DNA from: Ruminococcus flavefaciens
GTDB taxonomy: Bacteria; Bacillota; Clostridia; Oscillospirales; Ruminococcaceae
Direction of reading: 5' to 3'
Assembly (NCBI GenBank): GCA_002309635.1
Contig: DBXO01000040.1
Coordinates: 1-15,624, forward strand
Length of the DNA stretch: 15,624 nt
Made by a program: the position numbers and the translations under genes. The notes below the pieces were generated by a model, which was given only the letters and a program-made list of their open reading frames with translations, made no database searches and had not been told where the DNA came from. How positions within the stretch are numbered: the stretch's first letter is position 1; each line of letters opens with the position of its first letter. Positions 5,459 through 13,521 of this stretch are shown piece after piece.

Positions 5459-7849
5459 ATGGATAAATATTTGAAAACACTTGAACTGGACAAAATACTT
5501 GAAATGCTTGCGGAGCTCACCTCCAACGAGGAAACACGCCGCATGGCACTGGCGGTACGTCCCGATAACGACCTTGAAAGAGTACGCTATGAATGTCTCA
5601 AGACTTCGCAGGCGCTGTCTCTGTCGGTGCAGTTCGGAACACCGCCTTTCAGCAATTTCAAGGACATCAGCTCCGTTGCTGCAAGGGCGAGATCGGGAGC
5701 TGTCATATCGCTCAGCGATCTGCTTGATATTGCTGCTATGCTCAAACAGATAAAGGCTCTCTCAGACTGGTACGCCCACTGTGAGAACGTGGAAACGGAG
5801 CTCAGCTACCTATTTTCAAGATTGCAGCCCAACGACTGGCTGCTGGAAAAGCTGGAACGCTCAATTATCTCCGAGAACGAGATATCCGACGCGGCAAGTC
5901 CCGAGCTTGCGGCTATACGCCGTAAGATAAACCGTGCGGGAATGCAGCTCCGCGAAACTCTTGACAAAATGATAAAGAACAAGACCACTCAGCAGTACTT
6001 GCAGGAAAGCAATGTCACTATCCGTGACGGACGTTTCGTTCTGCCCGTAAAATCTGAGTACCGCGGACAGGTCAGCGGTCTTATACACGATACCTCCGCC
6101 ACAGGTCAGACTATATTCATAGAGCCTATGGTTATAGTTGAAGCCAATAACGATATCCGTCTCCTTGAAGCAAAGGAGCAGGAGGAGATTGAGCGCATAA
6201 TACATCAGCTCTGCCGTGACTGCGGTGAGTATGCGGATATACTTGCAGAGAACTACAAGGTCTGCACAGAGCTGAATCTTTACTTTGCAAAGTCCAACCT
6301 CGCAGCAAAGCTGCGCTGCTCGCTGCCCGAGATAACCGACGACGGTAAGATGCACCTGAAAAAAGCCCGCCACCCCCTTATTGACAGGAACAAGGCTGTT
6401 CCGGTGGAGATAAGTCTCGGCGAGGATTATCAGGCACTGATAATTACCGGACCAAATACGGGCGGTAAGACGGTAACGCTGAAAACAGCGGGACTTCTTG
6501 CGGCTATGACAATGTGCGGACTTCTCATACCCGTTGCCGACGGAAGCAGTATATCCGTATACGACCATATCCTCGCGGATATCGGCGACAGTCAGAGCAT
6601 AGAGCAGAACCTTTCCACATTCTCGTCCCATACAAATAAGGTAATAGAGATACTTAAGACAGCCGACGAGCAGTCCCTTGTCCTTCTTGATGAGCTGGGC
6701 TCGGGAACAGACCCTGTCGAGGGAGCGGCTCTTGCAATATCAATAATCCGCAGACTCATGGAGAGCGGCGCAAAGGTAATGGTAACTACTCATTATCAGG
6801 AGCTTAAGGTGTTTGCTATCGACAGCGACGGTGTTGAGAACGCTTCATGCGAGTTCGATATAGAGACACTCCGCCCCACGTATAAACTTATAGTTGGCTC
6901 GCCCGGAAAGTCAAACGCATTTGCCATATCCGAGAGTCTCGGTATGCCGTCGGATATCATAAACGACGCAAAAATGCGCGTAAGCGAGGCGAATACCCGC
7001 CTTGAAGAGGTCATCGGCAAGCTTGAAGCCGCCCGTGTGGAGCTGGAAAAGCAGAAAGATGAGATAACACGCCTGCGTATACAGACTGCCGAGCATGAGG
7101 AGACTATCCGTAAGGAGCGTGAGCAGCTCGAGGCGTCAAAGGCTGAGGAGCTTGAAAAGGCAAGGCTCCGCGCCATGACGATTATCGAGCAGACAAAGGC
7201 AGAGTCCAACGAGCTTCTTGACGAGCTCGAGAAGCTGCGCAGAGAAAAGGACAGGAAGGATTTCAGTTCCAATGTTTCGGGCATGAAGTCTAAGACGAAG
7301 CAGAGCTTCAACAAGATGTACGACACGGCAAATCCCGTAGACAAGCGGGACCCCAACGAGGGCTATGTGCTGCCGAGAAAGCTTCGCAGGGGCGATACGG
7401 TCTATGTTGTGGATCTGCAGCGCAAGGGCATAATTTCCGGAGAGCCCGACGGCAGCGATTTCGTATACGTGCAGATGGGCGTCATGAAGACAAAGATGAA
7501 TATATCCCGCCTGCGCCTTGAGGAGCCCGAGAAGATCACAGTGGGAAACAAGTCAATACGTCCCGGCAGGAAGATGAACAAGGTGGGCGTAAAGGCTGAG
7601 CGCAGGGGAAAAATGGAGCTGGATATACGCGGCTGCCCCTGCGATGACGGAGTTTATCAGCTTGACGCATTCATAGATCAGGCGGTAATGTCCAATATCT
7701 CCACTATAACCATAATCCACGGCAAGGGCACCGGACTGCTGAGACAGGCGGTTCACAGGCGTCTTAAGTCTCACCCGTCGGTAAAGACGTTCAGACTCGG
7801 ACTTTTCGGCGAGGGCGAGGACGGAGTTACTGTAGCGGAGCTGAAATAA
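5459..7849 (+). CDS. mutS2: Endonuclease/ribosome-rescue ATPase MutS2
   Basis: MutS2 (796 residues, normal length) is a MutS-family ATPase without the mismatch-recognition domain. In Firmicutes it has been linked to suppressing homologous recombination and, in B. subtilis, to sensing and splitting collided ribosomes. Walker A is GPNTGGKT at 331-338, Walker B is LVLLDELGSGTD at 407-418, followed by the TTHYQEL block. A long charged coiled coil spans about 508-602, then a KOW-like beta segment near 640-680. The C-terminal Smr nuclease domain starts with LDIRG at 721-725 and has HGKGTG at 754-759. The ATG has AAAGGA at 5448-5453, 5 nt away. A possible -10 (TATGAT, 5432-5437) lies in the right-hand flanking repeat, but a good -35 is missing. 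Confidence 0.96.
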   Translation: MDKYLKTLELDKILEMLAELTSNEETRRMALAVRPDNDLERVRYECLKTSQALSLSVQFGTPPFSNFKDISSVAARARSGAVISLSDLLDIAAMLKQIKALSDWYAHCENVETELSYLFSRLQPNDWLLEKLERSIISENEISDAASPELAAIRRKINRAGMQLRETLDKMIKNKTTQQYLQESNVTIRDGRFVLPVKSEYRGQVSGLIHDTSATGQTIFIEPMVIVEANNDIRLLEAKEQEEIERIIHQLCRDCGEYADILAENYKVCTELNLYFAKSNLAAKLRCSLPEITDDGKMHLKKARHPLIDRNKAVPVEISLGEDYQALIITGPNTGGKTVTLKTAGLLAAMTMCGLLIPVADGSSISVYDHILADIGDSQSIEQNLSTFSSHTNKVIEILKTADEQSLVLLDELGSGTDPVEGAALAISIIRRLMESGAKVMVTTHYQELKVFAIDSDGVENASCEFDIETLRPTYKLIVGSPGKSNAFAISESLGMPSDIINDAKMRVSEANTRLEEVIGKLEAARVELEKQKDEITRLRIQTAEHEETIRKEREQLEASKAEELEKARLRAMTIIEQTKAESNELLDELEKLRREKDRKDFSSNVSGMKSKTKQSFNKMYDTANPVDKRDPNEGYVLPRKLRRGDTVYVVDLQRKGIISGEPDGSDFVYVQMGVMKTKMNISRLRLEEPEKITVGNKSIRPGRKMNKVGVKAERRGKMELDIRGCPCDDGVYQLDAFIDQAVMSNISTITIIHGKGTGLLRQAVHRRLKSHPSVKTFRLGLFGEGEDGVTVAELK

Positions 7850-7860
7850 ACAATAACCGG

Positions 7861-7896
7861 TCGGGGACGATTACGCATACGTCTTTCAGTCCCCGA
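7861..7896 (+). other. Stem-loop after mutS2, without a T-tract
   Basis: TCGGGGAC (7861-7868) and GTCCCCGA (7889-7896) form an 8-bp stem around a 20-nt loop, 11 nt after the mutS2 stop. The following bases (ACGTCATTAAC) are not a T-run, so this is a poor intrinsic terminator. It may be a processing or partial pause site between mutS2 and the two-component genes. Confidence 0.4.
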
Positions 7897-7937
7897 ACGT
7901 CATTAACAATAAATGCATATCAGAAGGGGGCACGGGA

Positions 7938-8996
7938 TTGAACAGACTTATTGACAAATTTGCCGTACTTACAATATGTATGATGAGCCTTTTCATGTCG
8001 GACAGCTTTTCTGAGCCTGTTATCATTTCTCTCCTGACAGTAGCCTTTTCGGCAGCGGCTCAGCTTCTTACAGGCACTGTATGGGCGTATGCGCTTATCG
8101 CGGGCTGCTCGCTCCTGTGCGGAGCTTTCCCGCTGTTCTTCTGCACGGTCCCTGTAATGCTCTACGACGCCCTGTGGGAGAAGAAATGGTGGCTGGTACT
8201 TCCCGCTGCCGCTGTCATGCTAAGACTGGATTCACTCACTATCGGGCAGATAATGATAACCGCTGCCGCCATAGCGGTAACGATAATAGTCTACAACCGT
8301 ATATCAGGACTTGAAAAGACCGTGGAAAAGCTTACACTGCTCCGTGACGAGGTGGCAGGCAAGAACAGGCAGCTTTCCGAGCAGAACATAAGGCTTGCAC
8401 AGGCTCAGGACAACGAGATACACCTTGCAACTCTGAAAGAGCGGAACCGTATCGCCCGTGAGATACATGACAATGTGGGGCATATGCTGACACGTTCCCT
8501 TTTGCAGTCGGGAGCTCTTATAGTCATAAACAAGGACGAGCAGCTCCGCGAGCCGCTGGAGAGCCTGCGCTCAACTCTTGACAGCGCAATGACCAGTATA
8601 CGCGAGAGCGTTCACGACCTGCACGATGACTCGATAGACCTGAAAAAGGTGATAGAGGACAGCATAAGCTCGGTGGACAGCAGATTCACTGTTACTCTCG
8701 ACTGCGACATCAGTGAAAATATGGCAGGCAATATCAAGCTATGCATCATAGGCGTGGTCAAGGAGGGGCTCTCCAATGCAGTGAAGCATTCCAAAGGCGA
8801 CAGGATAAATATTGTTATACGTGAACATCCTGCGTTCTGTCAGCTCATGCTGGAGGACAACGGAAGCTGCTCGGAGATAAGGGAGAGCGGCATAGGGCTC
8901 AAGAATATGCGCGACCGCGCTGCCGCACTGGGTGGCAGGATAAGCTTTACGCCGTCGCCCGAGGGCTTTAAGATATTCATGTCTGTGCCGAAATAA
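7938..8996 (+). CDS. Membrane sensor histidine kinase, HisKA_3 (NarL-partner) type
   Basis: A 352-residue sensor kinase. The N-terminal 120 residues hold about four hydrophobic membrane segments (roughly 7-20, 27-45, 48-78, 86-119) with no large extracellular domain, a layout associated with intramembrane sensing. A coiled linker (125-165) leads to the HisKA_3 dimerisation box REIHDNVGHML, with H177 as the expected phosphorylation site. The ATPase domain shows the N box EGLSNAVKH (N280), DNG at 307-309 and GIGL at 318-321. Translation probably begins at the TTG at 7938, because AAGGGGG (7924-7930) is 7 nt upstream; the first in-frame ATG (7980) would cut into the first membrane segment. The response regulator follows 10 nt after the stop. 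The signal sensed is unknown. Confidence 0.92.
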   Translation: MNRLIDKFAVLTICMMSLFMSDSFSEPVIISLLTVAFSAAAQLLTGTVWAYALIAGCSLLCGAFPLFFCTVPVMLYDALWEKKWWLVLPAAAVMLRLDSLTIGQIMITAAAIAVTIIVYNRISGLEKTVEKLTLLRDEVAGKNRQLSEQNIRLAQAQDNEIHLATLKERNRIAREIHDNVGHMLTRSLLQSGALIVINKDEQLREPLESLRSTLDSAMTSIRESVHDLHDDSIDLKKVIEDSISSVDSRFTVTLDCDISENMAGNIKLCIIGVVKEGLSNAVKHSKGDRINIVIREHPAFCQLMLEDNGSCSEIRESGIGLKNMRDRAAALGGRISFTPSPEGFKIFMSVPK

Positions 8997-9006
8997 AGGA
9001 GTACAT

Positions 9007-9639
9007 ATGAACATTATAGTTATTGACGATGACAAGCTGGTAGCCTTGTCGCTGAAAACCATACTGGAAAGTACGGGAAAGGTGACAGTTGCCGCAATGG
9101 GTGAGAACGGACAGCAGGCTATCGAGCTTTACGGCAGTCTGCGCCCCGACGTTATCCTTATGGATATCCGCATGGACGGCATGACGGGCATAGAAGCAGG
9201 GGAAACTATCCTGAAAAAATTCCCCGACGCACGTATACTGTATCTGACCACATTTTCCGACGACGAGTATATAGTCAAGGCTCTGAATATGGGAGCAAAG
9301 GGGTATATTCTCAAGCAGGACTTCGACGGCATAGCTCCCGCACTTGAGGCGGTGATGCGCGGTCAGAGCGTATTCGGCGAGAAGATAATAACCAAGCTCC
9401 CCGAGCTTATGGTGCCAAAGGAGGATTTCGACTTTGCCGCTCACGGCATAAGCGATAAGGAGCGCGAGGTAATGGAGCTTGTGGCAAAGGGACTCAGCAA
9501 TAAGGAGATATCGGGACAGCTCTTCCTGAGCGAGGGGACTGTCAGGAACTATATCAGCAGTCTGCTGGATAAACTTGCCCTCCGCGACAGGACTCAGCTG
9601 GCAGTATACTATTATACCGAAGTTAAAGGCAATTCATAA
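9007..9639 (+). CDS. NarL/LuxR-type response regulator
   Basis: 210-residue DNA-binding response regulator, partner of the kinase just upstream. The receiver domain (1-118) has the acidic pocket DDD at 7-9, phosphoacceptor D53 in ILMDIRMDG, T81/T82 in the LTTF block and K103. The LuxR-type helix-turn-helix spans about 147-192, with LSNKEISGQLFLSEGTVRNY as the recognition region. AAAGGAG (8995-9001) overlaps the kinase stop, 5 nt from the ATG. No terminator is visible after it, and the next gene on the same strand is the cellulase, which has its own promoter. That neighbour is an obvious but unproven target. Confidence 0.94.
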   Translation: MNIIVIDDDKLVALSLKTILESTGKVTVAAMGENGQQAIELYGSLRPDVILMDIRMDGMTGIEAGETILKKFPDARILYLTTFSDDEYIVKALNMGAKGYILKQDFDGIAPALEAVMRGQSVFGEKIITKLPELMVPKEDFDFAAHGISDKEREVMELVAKGLSNKEISGQLFLSEGTVRNYISSLLDKLALRDRTQLAVYYYTEVKGNS

Positions 9640-9689
9640 TGCAATGATTTGAATTGTTTACTTGATAAAATGGATATTTATTAACTGTT

Positions 9690-9717
9690 TTATCTGCTCA
9701 AATTTGTATTATCTGCT
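9690..9717 (+). promoter_or_regulatory. Direct repeats upstream of the cellulase promoter
   Basis: The 9-mer TTATCTGCT occurs twice, at 9690-9698 and 9709-9717, start to start 19 bp. A degenerate third copy, TTAACTGTT, is at 9681-9689. The last copy touches the first base of the -35 box. Spacing and position fit an activator binding array, but the factor is unknown and the region is AT-rich, so chance is possible. Confidence 0.35.
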
Positions 9718-9745
9718 TGACATAAGCGGGAATTTGTGGCATAAT
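9717..9745 (+). promoter_or_regulatory. Promoter of the GH9 cellulase gene
   Basis: TTGACA (9717-9722), 17 bp, then CATAAT (9740-9745). Transcription would start near 9752, giving a leader of about 72 nt. A second possible -10, TATACT with an upstream TG (9761-9769), lies downstream, without a good -35. Confidence 0.75.
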
Positions 9746-9778
9746 TAGAGTGTATAGCTATGGTATACTCGTGAGGAA

Positions 9779-9796
9779 GCTCCGCTGAAACGGAGC
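9779..9796 (+). promoter_or_regulatory. Hairpin in the cellulase mRNA leader
   Basis: GCTCCG and CGGAGC form a perfect 6-bp stem with a CTGAAA loop. The stem ends 14 nt before the GGAG ribosome binding site (9811-9814) and leaves it free. No T-tract follows directly. A leader-stabilising element is the simplest reading. Confidence 0.45.
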
Positions 9797-9823
9797 AATA
9801 AAAAATGAGAGGAGAGTTTTACT

Positions 9824-12325
9824 ATGCTTAAAAAAATGACAGGCGGTATCGTCTCTGCCGTGCTGCTGGCTTCTTCGACTGTTTCGGCTATGCCCGCAGA
9901 CGTGATGACAACAGCAAACGCTGCCGACGGCAAGTTCAACTATGTTGACGCACTTGACAAGTCGCTGTTCTTCTATGAGGCACAGCAGGCAGGTCCCCTT
10001 CCCGAGTGGAACAGAGTGGAGTGGAAGGCTGATTCCGCTATGCACGACCCTGTACTCGGCGGCTGGTACGACGCGGGAGACCACGTAAAGTTCAATCTCC
10101 CTATGTCATATTCGGCTTCTATGCTGGCATGGGGACTGTATCAGTATCCCGACGGACTTGCAAAGGCAGGCCTAAAGGATACTTACGTAAACAACCTTAC
10201 ATTCGTGCTTGATTATCTTGCAGAGTGCGATAAGGGCACTGAGGTCATATATCAGGTAGGTATAGGTAAGGATGACCACACATGGTGGGGGCCTGTTGAG
10301 CTTCTGGAATACGGAATGGAGGACAACTCACATTCTATCGCTGAATGCCGTGCAGCGCTGAAGTCCTCAAAGGGATGTTCCGCTGTATTCGGTGAAATGG
10401 CAGCTGCTCTGGCAGCAGGCTCGGCAGCTCTCGACGGAAGCATCGACGCTTCAAAGAAGGCTGACTACTTAAAGCATGCGGAGAATATCTACAAGATAGC
10501 AAAGACATCTCCAAGTGATGACGTATACAATAAGAGCGACGCGCAGGGCTTCTATCAGTCAAGCCACTTCTATGATGAGCTTTTCTATGCAGCTAACTGG
10601 CTGTATATCGCAACTAAGGACGATGCTTACCTTGCAGACGCAAAGAGCTTCATGCCTAACCTTTCAAAAATGCTTGGCGAGGGAGATACTCTTGCTTACG
10701 GCTGGTCGCACTGCTGGGACGACAATATGCAGGGCGCTATGCTGCTCTATGCTATAAATACAAATGATTCCAGTGCAATCGCACACGTTAAGAAGCACTG
10801 TGACCGCTGGGTTAAGGGCGATGAAGCAACGATCATCAGCGGCGGACTTCGCTGGCTCAGCAACTGGGGTTGTCTGAGATATGCAAATACAGCTGCTTTC
10901 ATTGCAACTGTTGCAAGTGACACTGTCCTCAAGTCAGAGGCTGACGCATATACGGAATTTGCTGAGACACAGGTAAACTATGCTCTCGGTGACAACCCGC
11001 TGAAGCAGAGCTATGTAGTAGGCTTCGGCGACAAGTATCCTCAGAATCCTCACCACCGTACAGCTCACGGTTCATGGAAGAACGATCTTAAGATACCTGA
11101 TAGAACAAGACATATACTCTATGGTGCTCTCGTCGGAGGTCCTGCACAGAACGGTTCTTACAGTGATGACCGTCAGGATTTTATCTACAACGAGGTAGCT
11201 ACCGACTATAACGCAGGCTTCACAGCAATGCTCTGTAAGATGGTAGACAAGTACGGCGGCACAAAGGATCCTAACTTCCCGGAGCCCGAGACACACGACG
11301 GACCCGAGTTCTACGTTGAGGTACTCTCAAAGGGCGGCGATTCCAGCGGTCAGACTATCAGCTTCAAGGTGACCAATCACTCCGCATGGCCTGCAAGAGT
11401 TCAGGACAATATCTCATTCAGATACTTCATGGATCTCAGCGAGGTAAAGGCACAGGGCAAGAACCCCGAGGATCTTGTTATCCGCTGCGACCGCGACCAG
11501 TCTGCAATGTATTCCGCAAAGGGCTATAAGACAGCCGAGATATCCAAGCCTATCCAGTACAGCGGCGATATCTACTATATCGAGGTAAATCTCCCCGACG
11601 GACGTGTTGTTCTTCCTATTTCAGAGGGACAGCAGCAGTGCGAGATACTTCTTGCTATCGTAATGCCCGATTACGGCAGCGGCTGGGATTCATCAAATGA
11701 CTTCTCGGCAAAGGGCGTAGGCAAGAGCGCTAATGCAGCCGACGGCACTGCAAATGGTGTTATCACTCCTTATGTACCTGTTTACGTTGACGGCAAGCTT
11801 TACTACGGCGAAGAGCCCGACGGTACAAAGGCTGACGGTCTCGGCGGTACAGGCAGTGACAGACCGAAGACACCGACTACTACACAGCCTAAGGTAGAGA
11901 CAACTACAACTACAGCTCCCGAGACTGTAACAACTACAACTACAACAACTACAGCTCCCGAGACAACTTCGACTACAACCACCGAGACAACTACGAGGCC
12001 TGTTGTATCTGCTACAACAACTACACAGCCCAATGACGGTCAGAACGGCTACGGTACAGGTCTTGTACCTGTTTTACACCAGCCCGAATACGGCGATTCA
12101 AACTGCGACGGCTATATCGATATGGCAGACGCTGTACTTATCATGCAGGCTCTTGCAAATCCGAACAAGTACGGTATCAAGGGTTCAGACAGCAAGCGCA
12201 TCACAGCTTGGGGCGCAGAAAACGCTGACGTTGATAAAAGCAGCGAGGGACTTACATCGAATGATGCACTTAAAATTCAGCTTTATCTGCTTCACAAGAT
12301 AGACAGTCTCAAGCCTGAAAATTAA
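9824..12325 (+). CDS. Cellulosomal GH9 endoglucanase, GH9-CBM3-dockerin
   Basis: 833-residue secreted cellulase. Residues 1-33 are a signal peptide (lysines, hydrophobic core, likely cleavage after ANA). The GH9 catalytic domain covers about 36-475. WYDAGDHVKF at 81-90 holds the catalytic base pair D83/D86, PHHRTAHGS at 409-417 is GH9 signature 1, and DFIYNEVATDYNAG at 452-465 carries the catalytic acid E457. A family 3 carbohydrate-binding module of the type fused to GH9 (CBM3c) spans about 492-650, an arrangement typical of processive endoglucanases. A Thr/Pro linker (about 681-736) joins it to a dockerin (757-829). The first calcium loop has D758, N760, D762 and D769. The second starts at D802 and D804 and ends at D814. 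GGAG lies 9 nt before the ATG. It hydrolyses cellulose outside the cell, docked on a scaffoldin. Confidence 0.96.
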   Translation: MLKKMTGGIVSAVLLASSTVSAMPADVMTTANAADGKFNYVDALDKSLFFYEAQQAGPLPEWNRVEWKADSAMHDPVLGGWYDAGDHVKFNLPMSYSASMLAWGLYQYPDGLAKAGLKDTYVNNLTFVLDYLAECDKGTEVIYQVGIGKDDHTWWGPVELLEYGMEDNSHSIAECRAALKSSKGCSAVFGEMAAALAAGSAALDGSIDASKKADYLKHAENIYKIAKTSPSDDVYNKSDAQGFYQSSHFYDELFYAANWLYIATKDDAYLADAKSFMPNLSKMLGEGDTLAYGWSHCWDDNMQGAMLLYAINTNDSSAIAHVKKHCDRWVKGDEATIISGGLRWLSNWGCLRYANTAAFIATVASDTVLKSEADAYTEFAETQVNYALGDNPLKQSYVVGFGDKYPQNPHHRTAHGSWKNDLKIPDRTRHILYGALVGGPAQNGSYSDDRQDFIYNEVATDYNAGFTAMLCKMVDKYGGTKDPNFPEPETHDGPEFYVEVLSKGGDSSGQTISFKVTNHSAWPARVQDNISFRYFMDLSEVKAQGKNPEDLVIRCDRDQSAMYSAKGYKTAEISKPIQYSGDIYYIEVNLPDGRVVLPISEGQQQCEILLAIVMPDYGSGWDSSNDFSAKGVGKSANAADGTANGVITPYVPVYVDGKLYYGEEPDGTKADGLGGTGSDRPKTPTTTQPKVETTTTTAPETVTTTTTTTTAPETTSTTTTETTTRPVVSATTTTQPNDGQNGYGTGLVPVLHQPEYGDSNCDGYIDMADAVLIMQALANPNKYGIKGSDSKRITAWGAENADVDKSSEGLTSNDALKIQLYLLHKIDSLKPEN
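11873..12025 (+). repeat. Low-complexity ACA/ACT repeat coding the Thr-rich linker
   Basis: Threonine codons ACA and ACT alternate in runs broken by APE(T) units, which appear twice (residues 698-700 and 711-713). This is in-frame coding sequence for the flexible, probably O-glycosylated linker between CBM3 and dockerin. Such tracts can change length by slippage. Confidence 0.85.
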
Positions 12326-12336
12326 TAACCAAACCG

Positions 12337-12371
12337 AAAAAGCTCCCCGATATTCCGGGGAGCTGCTTTTA
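12337..12371 (+). terminator. Intrinsic terminator of the cellulase gene
   Basis: An A-tract, then AGCTCCCCG (12341-12349), a 6-nt loop, CGGGGAGCT (12356-12364) and, two bases later, TTTT. The 9-bp GC-rich stem begins 15 nt after the stop codon. Confidence 0.88.
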
Positions 12372-12496
12372 TATATGCAAGTGAGAAACAATAAATAGTT
12401 CTCACTCACTATCACGGTTTAAATTACTAAAGTATATTGCGTGAGGATATAGGTAAGAAAGTGAGAAAGTAATTATGACAAATTACTGAAAAGGCC

Positions 12497-12525
12497 TTGA
12501 CAAATATATCGAGATGTGATATACT
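12497..12525 (+). promoter_or_regulatory. Promoter of the padR-DUF2812 operon
   Basis: TTGACA (12497-12502), 17 bp, TATACT (12520-12525). The -10 box lies inside a near-perfect dyad, so transcription is probably repressible. The stretch from the cellulase terminator to this promoter (12372-12496) is AT-rich and shows no gene. Confidence 0.85.
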
Positions 12526-12534
12526 TATATCACA
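12515..12534 (+). promoter_or_regulatory. Dyad operator over the -10 box
   Basis: TGTGATATA and TATATCACA are perfect 9-bp half-sites separated by 2 bp (12524-12525). Full overlap with the -10 box suits a repressor, and the adjacent PadR-type protein is the natural candidate for autoregulation. A second inverted pair, GATGTATC (12539-12546) and GATACATC (12569-12576), lies in the leader, and the block starting TATCGAGATG is repeated at 12507-12523 and 12543-12559 (14 of 17 identical). Confidence 0.65.
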
Positions 12535-12602
12535 GTAAGATGTATCGAGATGCGATGCATCAGGTTTTGATACATCAAACCATGATATAAGGAGTGTTGA
12601 GG

Positions 12603-12914
12603 ATGAACGAAAGACTTAAACGAGTCTATATCCCCATGTCGGAAACTGCCTTTTACATACTCTTTTGTCTCCGCGAGGAAATGCACGGGTACAGCATCAC
12701 GCAGAAGGTAAAGGCTATGACCGACGGGGAAGTGGTGATAACTCCGGGAACTATGTACGGAAGCTTATCAAAAATGGAAAAAGACGGTCTGATAAGATTT
12801 GTCCGCGAAGAAGACAAGCGAAAGCTTTATGTCATCACCGAAACAGGTGAGGAGATTCTTGAAATAGAAATTGCGCGTATCAAGCGCTTGTACCGAAATG
12901 TAGGAGGTAACTGA
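12603..12914 (+). CDS. PadR-family transcriptional regulator
   Basis: 103-residue winged-helix regulator of the short PadR type (subfamily with little or no C-terminal domain). The characteristic block runs from FYILFCLREEMHGYSITQK (residues 17-35) through TPGTMYGSLSKMEKDGLI (47-64) to the wing (REEDKRKLYVIT, 68-79). A single C-terminal helix follows for dimerisation. The ATG at 12603 is chosen because AAGGAG at 12589-12594 lies 8 nt upstream; the earlier GTG at 12594 overlaps that site. PadR proteins are usually repressors of nearby membrane or transport genes and of themselves. Here the partner DUF2812 gene starts 1 nt after the stop. The ligand is unknown. Confidence 0.93.
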   Translation: MNERLKRVYIPMSETAFYILFCLREEMHGYSITQKVKAMTDGEVVITPGTMYGSLSKMEKDGLIRFVREEDKRKLYVITETGEEILEIEIARIKRLYRNVGGN

Positions 12915-12915
12915 T

Positions 12916-13476
12916 ATGAGTGACAATGCAAGGTTAACTACACATAAAATATTTCTTCTTCCTGATTACGAAAAAGAAGGAGAGTATCTTACGAAAATGC
13001 ACAATGTGGGCTGGAAGCTTGAAAAAGTCTGCGCCTTTTCCCAGCACTTTGTAAAATGCGAGCCGGAAAATGTTGTATACAAGCTGGATTATGTTTCAAA
13101 TAGAACTGATTATCCTGAGTATATTAAAATGTATGCGGATTACGGCTGGGAGCACTGCGGCAGAGTTGCAGGATTTGACTATTTCCGCAGAAGCGCAGAT
13201 GGAATTTCTGAAAAGGAAATGGATATATTCAGCGATCCGCAGTCAAAGCTCGCTATGATGAAAAGAGTGATAATTACAAGAATGACTCCGCTGCTCATTA
13301 TATTATTCCTGATGATAATACCGAATCTCTTTTTGTTTGTGATGAATTATCCCAGATTCGGAACGGCGGGTGTGTTAATTGCACTCGTATATTTAATCCT
13401 GTTTGTTGAATATGTTTCGATTTTTATCTACTGCATAAGAGGATTCCGTAAGCTCTGTAATAAATACAAGGAATAG
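12916..13476 (+). CDS. DUF2812 membrane protein
   Basis: 186-residue protein of the DUF2812 family, which commonly sits next to PadR-type regulators in Firmicutes; its biochemical role is unknown. The N-terminal 115 residues are soluble and hold the family-like pattern: KIFLLPDYEKEGEYLTKM, GWKLEKV at 32-38, YKLDYV at 55-60, YADYGWEHCGRVAGFDYFRR at 73-92. Two membrane segments follow at about 119-142 and 149-173, then a basic cytosolic tail. AGGAGG at 12902-12907, inside the end of padR, is 8 nt from the ATG. The padR-DUF2812 pair forms a two-gene operon closed by a strong terminator. A role as a sensor or antagonist of the repressor is possible, but only inferred from pairing. Confidence 0.85.
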   Translation: MSDNARLTTHKIFLLPDYEKEGEYLTKMHNVGWKLEKVCAFSQHFVKCEPENVVYKLDYVSNRTDYPEYIKMYADYGWEHCGRVAGFDYFRRSADGISEKEMDIFSDPQSKLAMMKRVIITRMTPLLIILFLMIIPNLFLFVMNYPRFGTAGVLIALVYLILFVEYVSIFIYCIRGFRKLCNKYKE

Positions 13477-13480
13477 AAAA

Positions 13481-13512
13481 AAAGCTCCGAAGCATGAAGC
13501 CTCGGAGCTTTT
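13481..13512. terminator. Bidirectional intrinsic terminator between converging operons
   Basis: AAAGCTCCGA (13481-13490) pairs with TCGGAGCTTT (13502-13511) around an 11-nt loop. A-rich sequence precedes it and T's follow, so it works on either strand. It ends the padR-DUF2812 transcript and also lies 10 nt after the stop of the minus-strand operon. Confidence 0.88.
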
Positions 13513-13521
13513 GTGTCATAT

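Noticed and set aside
5861..6631. 256-residue minus-strand open frame
   Set aside because: It is antisense to the conserved MutS2 N-terminal and ATPase regions, without a start signal; a shadow of codon bias.
6796..7356. 186-residue minus-strand Ser-rich open frame
   Set aside because: Reverse reading of the MutS2 coiled coil, rich in Glu and Lys codons that become Ser and Phe.
11803..12033. Val-rich minus-strand open frame
   Set aside because: Reverse complement of ACA/ACT threonine codons in the cellulase linker.
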